A stretch of 64,000 nucleotides of DNA, taken from Zavarzinia aquatilis. Its GTDB lineage: Bacteria > Pseudomonadota > Alphaproteobacteria > Zavarziniales > Zavarziniaceae. Shown here piece by piece: positions 61,412 through 64,000 of this stretch. Under the pieces are notes generated by a model. The model was not told where the DNA came from, ran no database searches, and saw only the letters and a program-made list of their open reading frames with translations. Positions within the stretch are counted from its first letter, which is position 1. Each line of letters opens with the position of its first letter. Location of the stretch: assembly GCF_003173035.1 (NCBI RefSeq), contig NZ_QGLE01000005.1:124001-188000 (forward strand), in the 5' to 3' direction. Position numbers and translations under genes: made by a program.

Positions 61412-61999
61412 TTACTCGGCCACCGGCATGGTCTGCGGGCCCTTCTCGATGGCGAGACGGGCGAGGGTGGGCAGCACGGAGTCCACATCCGGCACCAGGG
61501 TCAGGAAATCGCGGGTATTGGGCCGGGCGAAGCCGGTGCCGATGACATGCTCGACGAGGCCCATGAAGGGCTGCCAGTAGCCGAGCACGTCGACCAGCAT
61601 GATCGGCTTTTTGTGCAGCTGCAGCTGGGCCCAGGTGATCATCTCCACCGTCTCGTCGAGGGTGCCCATGCCGCCGGGCAGCACGACGAAGGCTTCCGAG
61701 CGCTCGAACATCAGGCGCTTGCGCTGATGCATGGTCTCGACCTCGATGGTCTCGGTGATGCCTTCCAGCTTCGCCTCGAGCTTGGTCAGGAAATGCGGGA
61801 TGATGCCGGTCACACGGCCGCCGTTGTCGCGCACGGCGCGGGCGATCGTGCCCATGAGGCCGAGGGCGCCGCCGCCATAGACGAGTTCGACGCCTTCGGC
61901 GGCCAGAATGCGGCCGAGCCGGTCGGCGGCTTCGAGGTAACGGGAATCGGGCGGCGTTGAGGCGCCGCAGAAGACGCAGAGGCTGTTGATGACGGACAT
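61412..61999 (-). CDS. LOG-family cytokinin riboside 5'-monophosphate phosphoribohydrolase
   Basis: 195 residues. The nucleotide loop YGGGALGLMG, ERSEAFVVLPGGMGTLDETVEM (PGGxGTxxE) and HQRKRLMF define the LOG/YvdD family, often mislabelled lysine decarboxylase. The enzymes hydrolyse N-glycosidic bonds of nucleoside 5'-monophosphates. No signal peptide. It starts 412 bases into the minus strand after the divergent cytochrome gene and precedes icd, but a link to the TCA cycle is not implied. Confidence 0.93.
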   Translation of the reverse strand: MSVINSLCVFCGASTPPDSRYLEAADRLGRILAAEGVELVYGGGALGLMGTIARAVRDNGGRVTGIIPHFLTKLEAKLEGITETIEVETMHQRKRLMFERSEAFVVLPGGMGTLDETVEMITWAQLQLHKKPIMLVDVLGYWQPFMGLVEHVIGTGFARPNTRDFLTLVPDVDSVLPTLARLAIEKGPQTMPVAE

Positions 62000-62105
62000 G
62001 GCTCTCTCAGGCAGGGCCGGAGCCGGACGTCTGGCCGGATCGCGGCGATTGATCTAAAGTCGCTATCGCACGGCCGATAAAGGCCGTCCATGGAGGAGAC
62101 TTAGC

Positions 62106-62570
62106 ATGGCTTTGCTCGCGCTTCACGGGTCGCGTTACCTCGCGGCCGCGGTCATCGTCCTCGGCCTTGGCGGCGTCGCCCTGGCGGCGGGGGCTGACGA
62201 TCTGGTCGAGAAGCGCGAGGCGGCGATGAAACAGGCGGGCGGCGCGCTGAAGGCGCTGGGCGGCGAAGCCAGATCGGGCAGCGTGGCGCCCGATGCGGCC
62301 GTGAAGGCGCAGGCGCTGGTCGATTTCGCCGCTTCCATTCCCGGCCTGTTCCCCGCCGGCTCGATCACCGACAAGAGCCGCGCCCTGCCCGAAATCTGGA
62401 CCGACACGGCGGGCTGGGACGGCAAGGTGAAGGCCTTCGCCGATGCCGCCGCCGTCACCCTCGCCGCGGCCAAGGCGGGCGATGCCGCCGCCCTTGGCGC
62501 CGCGATCGACGCCACGGGCGGCGCCTGTGGCGGTTGCCACAAGGTCTTCCGCGGCCCCGAGAAGGACTGA
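62106..62570 (+). CDS. Cytochrome c' / c-556 family protein
   Basis: 154 residues. Signal peptide LAAAVIVLGLGGVALAAG, then a four-helix bundle and a C-terminal haem site GACGGCHKVF (Cys141, Cys144, His145), the position that defines class II cytochromes c. DDLVEKREAAMKQAG near the mature N-terminus fits the first helix. Such proteins bind NO or CO or carry electrons in the periplasm. GGAGGA precedes the ATG. The dihaem cytochrome gene follows within 10 bp. Confidence 0.9.
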   Translation: MALLALHGSRYLAAAVIVLGLGGVALAAGADDLVEKREAAMKQAGGALKALGGEARSGSVAPDAAVKAQALVDFAASIPGLFPAGSITDKSRALPEIWTDTAGWDGKVKAFADAAAVTLAAAKAGDAAALGAAIDATGGACGGCHKVFRGPEKD

Positions 62571-62580
62571 GGGCGCGGCC

Positions 62581-63450
62581 TTGCGCCTGATCATGGCGCT
62601 GGCGGCGCTGGCGGTCGGTCTCGCAAGTCCGGCCCGGGCGGACGAGGCGACGGTCGCGCGCGGCGCCTATCTGGTGCGGGCGGGTGGCTGCGTCGCCTGC
62701 CACACCGCGCCGGGCGGGGCGGCATTCGCCGGTGGCCGGGCGATGAAGACGCCCTTCGGCACGTTCTACACGCCGAACATCACCGCCGATCCGGAGACCG
62801 GCATCGGCCGGTGGAGCGACGCCGATTTCCTGCGCGCGCTGCAGGACGGGGTATCGCCCGCGGGCGAGCATTATTTTCCGGTTTTTCCCTTCGCTTCCTA
62901 TACCAAGGCGGCGCCGGCCGATCTTCTCGCCATCAAGGACTATCTGTTCTCGCTGCCGCCGGCCGCGGCGCCCCGGAAAGACCATGACATCGGCTTTCCC
63001 TTCTCGATCCGGGCGCTGCAGGCGGGCTGGAAGCTGCTGTTCTTCCGCCCCGGCGAATTCCGTCCGCGCGCCAGCGCCTCGCCCGAGGTCAATCGCGGCG
63101 CCTATCTCGTGCAGGCCCTCGGCCATTGCGGGGAATGCCACACGCCGCGTAACCCCGCCGGCGGCACGCTGATCGCCCTTGCCCTCGCCGGGACAAACGA
63201 TGGCCCGGACGGAGAACGCGTGCCCAACATCACGCCCGATGCCGAAACCGGCCTCGGCGGCTGGTCGCGCGACGAGATCGCGGAGCTTCTGGCCAGCGGC
63301 ACCAAACCCGATTTCGACAATGTCCAGGGCTCCATGGCCGAAGTCGTCGACGACGGCACCAGCCACCTGACCGAGGGCGACCGCGCCGCCATCGCCGCCT
63401 ATCTTCTGTCGCTGGCGCCGATCAGGCATGGCAAAAGCCGCGCCAACTGA
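62581..63450 (+). CDS. Dihaem cytochrome c
   Basis: 289 residues. Signal peptide LIMALAALAVGLASPARA, then two class I haem domains: GGCVACHTAPGG (Cys37, Cys40, His41) and GHCGECHTPRNP (Cys183, Cys186, His187), each followed by PNITPDxETGLGxWS-type segments. The arrangement matches the cytochrome subunits of alcohol/gluconate dehydrogenases and the C-terminal part of FixP-like proteins; it is probably periplasmic electron transfer. TTG at 62581 (GAGGG 8 bases upstream) is preferred to the ATG at 62593, which lacks a ribosome-binding site. Forms an operon with the cytochrome c' gene. Confidence 0.88.
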   Translation: MRLIMALAALAVGLASPARADEATVARGAYLVRAGGCVACHTAPGGAAFAGGRAMKTPFGTFYTPNITADPETGIGRWSDADFLRALQDGVSPAGEHYFPVFPFASYTKAAPADLLAIKDYLFSLPPAAAPRKDHDIGFPFSIRALQAGWKLLFFRPGEFRPRASASPEVNRGAYLVQALGHCGECHTPRNPAGGTLIALALAGTNDGPDGERVPNITPDAETGLGGWSRDEIAELLASGTKPDFDNVQGSMAEVVDDGTSHLTEGDRAAIAAYLLSLAPIRHGKSRAN

Positions 63451-63495
63451 TAGGTTGCCAGTCGGGCTTGCGTGGTATCGGGGTGATTTCGCATC

Positions 63496-64000
63496 ATGGA
63501 GCAGCAATCGGCGGATGAGGGACGCAACCGGCGTATCCTGACGGCGGGCGTCATCGCGCTCGCCATTGCCGTGTTGATCGGTTTCCTCGCGACCATGGAC
63601 GGCGGCAAGCCGGTTGAGGCGCCGCCGACGACGCCCGTCGCGGCGGCCGCGCCGACGCCGGTCCCGGCACCGGGCCCCAGCGCGCCCACCGCCACGGCGG
63701 AAGCCCCGGCGCCGGCCGATGAAACGCCGCCCAGCTTCGACCTTGCCCGCATCGCCGCCGATGGCACCGCCGTGCTGGCCGGCCGCGCGGCGCGCGACAG
63801 TCAGGTGAAGATCATTGGCAATGGCACCGACATCGGCGCCGCCAGGGCCGGGGCGGCAGACGGCAGCTGGGTCGTGATCGTCGACAAGCCGCTGCCCGAG
63901 GGCTCGCTCGAACTCAAGCTCGAGGCGACACTGGCCGATGGTCGCGTGCTGCGCTCGAAGGACGTGCTGCTCGTCGACGTGCCGAAGCGGGGCGGCGACG
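63496..64000 (+). CDS. Probable envelope protein, cut by window end
   Basis: 168 residues visible. One N-terminal membrane helix (ILTAGVIALAIAVLIGFLA) after a short charged start, then a Pro/Ala linker (PTPVPAPGPSAPTATAEAPA) and a beta-domain (DSQVKIIGNGTDIGAARAGA). The plan resembles alphaproteobacterial proteins that end in a LysM peptidoglycan-binding domain, but that part lies outside the window, so the identification is provisional. ATG 63496 is 45 bp after the cytochrome stop. Confidence 0.6.
   Translation, partial: MEQQSADEGRNRRILTAGVIALAIAVLIGFLATMDGGKPVEAPPTTPVAAAAPTPVPAPGPSAPTATAEAPAPADETPPSFDLARIAADGTAVLAGRAARDSQVKIIGNGTDIGAARAGAADGSWVVIVDKPLPEGSLELKLEATLADGRVLRSKDVLLVDVPKRGGD

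Noticed and set aside
61412-61999. Lysine decarboxylase
   Set aside because: PGGxGTxxE proteins were long annotated this way, but they are LOG-type phosphoribohydrolases and lack PLP-binding motifs.

Overview
The window is GC-rich, densely packed bacterial DNA, most probably from an aerobic, hydrogen-oxidising alphaproteobacterium. The reasons are the rpsF-rpsR-rplI order with an acidic L9 tail, a hup/hyp cluster arranged as in purple non-sulfur bacteria and rhizobia, sigma-54 promoters in front of the hydrogenase operons, and Liv-type transporters beside SDR enzymes. A Zavarzinia/Rhodospirillales-like host would fit, but that is a guess. No rRNA, tRNA or CRISPR array was seen.

Layout. 0-5.5 kb: a minus-strand run of six closely packed genes (tsaC, an FAD-linked oxidase, an NAD epimerase, a GNAT acetyltransferase, an SDR, a YheT-type hydrolase). 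5.6-9.3 kb: acyl-CoA dehydrogenase, MBL hydrolase behind a palindromic operator, tyrosine phosphatase. 9.6-17.0 kb: an atypical receiver protein, then an unusual locus of two GSCFA-domain proteins, two paralogous methyltransferases and a sulfotransferase. The GSCFA proteins and methyltransferases all end in an Ala/Lys/Arg/Glu-rich tail. 17.1-25.9 kb: a PhyH dioxygenase/RidA/SDR operon and a complete Liv-type ABC transporter operon with an SDR. They flank a LuxR-type regulator whose own promoter looks sigma-54 dependent, and both operons carry the same dyad about 65 bp before the first gene. 26.0-27.3 kb: ribosomal proteins L9, S18 and S6.

27.5-51.3 kb holds a complete uptake [NiFe]-hydrogenase system: hypF-hypC-(GmhA-like SIS protein)-hypD-hypE; the nickel ECF transporter nikKMLQO behind a perfect NikR box; the H2-sensing branch hupT-hupU-hupV; the structural genes hupSLC; maturation genes hupDFGH, a rubredoxin-HupJ fusion, hupK and hypAB; and the sigma-54 activator hoxA/hupR. 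The small subunit has all six cysteines of the oxygen-tolerant [4Fe-3S] proximal cluster. HupV has the Ile/Phe residues that narrow the gas channel in H2 sensors. Sigma-54 promoters precede hypF, hupS and hupD, and a shared TGGAA-N7-TTCCA dyad, a candidate HoxA enhancer, lies upstream of hypF and hupD.

51.4-55.9 kb: a lipoprotein, a LuxR-type regulator, a B12-binding radical SAM protein and a small lipoprotein. 55.97-60.02 kb: a lower-GC accessory patch of small hypothetical, membrane and immunity-like genes (including an SMI1/KNR4 protein and a broken HExxH protein), punctuated by full and partial copies of a mobile repeat with GGGACGCTATA termini. Two 94-bp copies differ at only two positions. 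60.1-64.0 kb: icd, a LOG-family phosphoribohydrolase, cytochrome c', a dihaem cytochrome c and the start of a probable cell-envelope protein.
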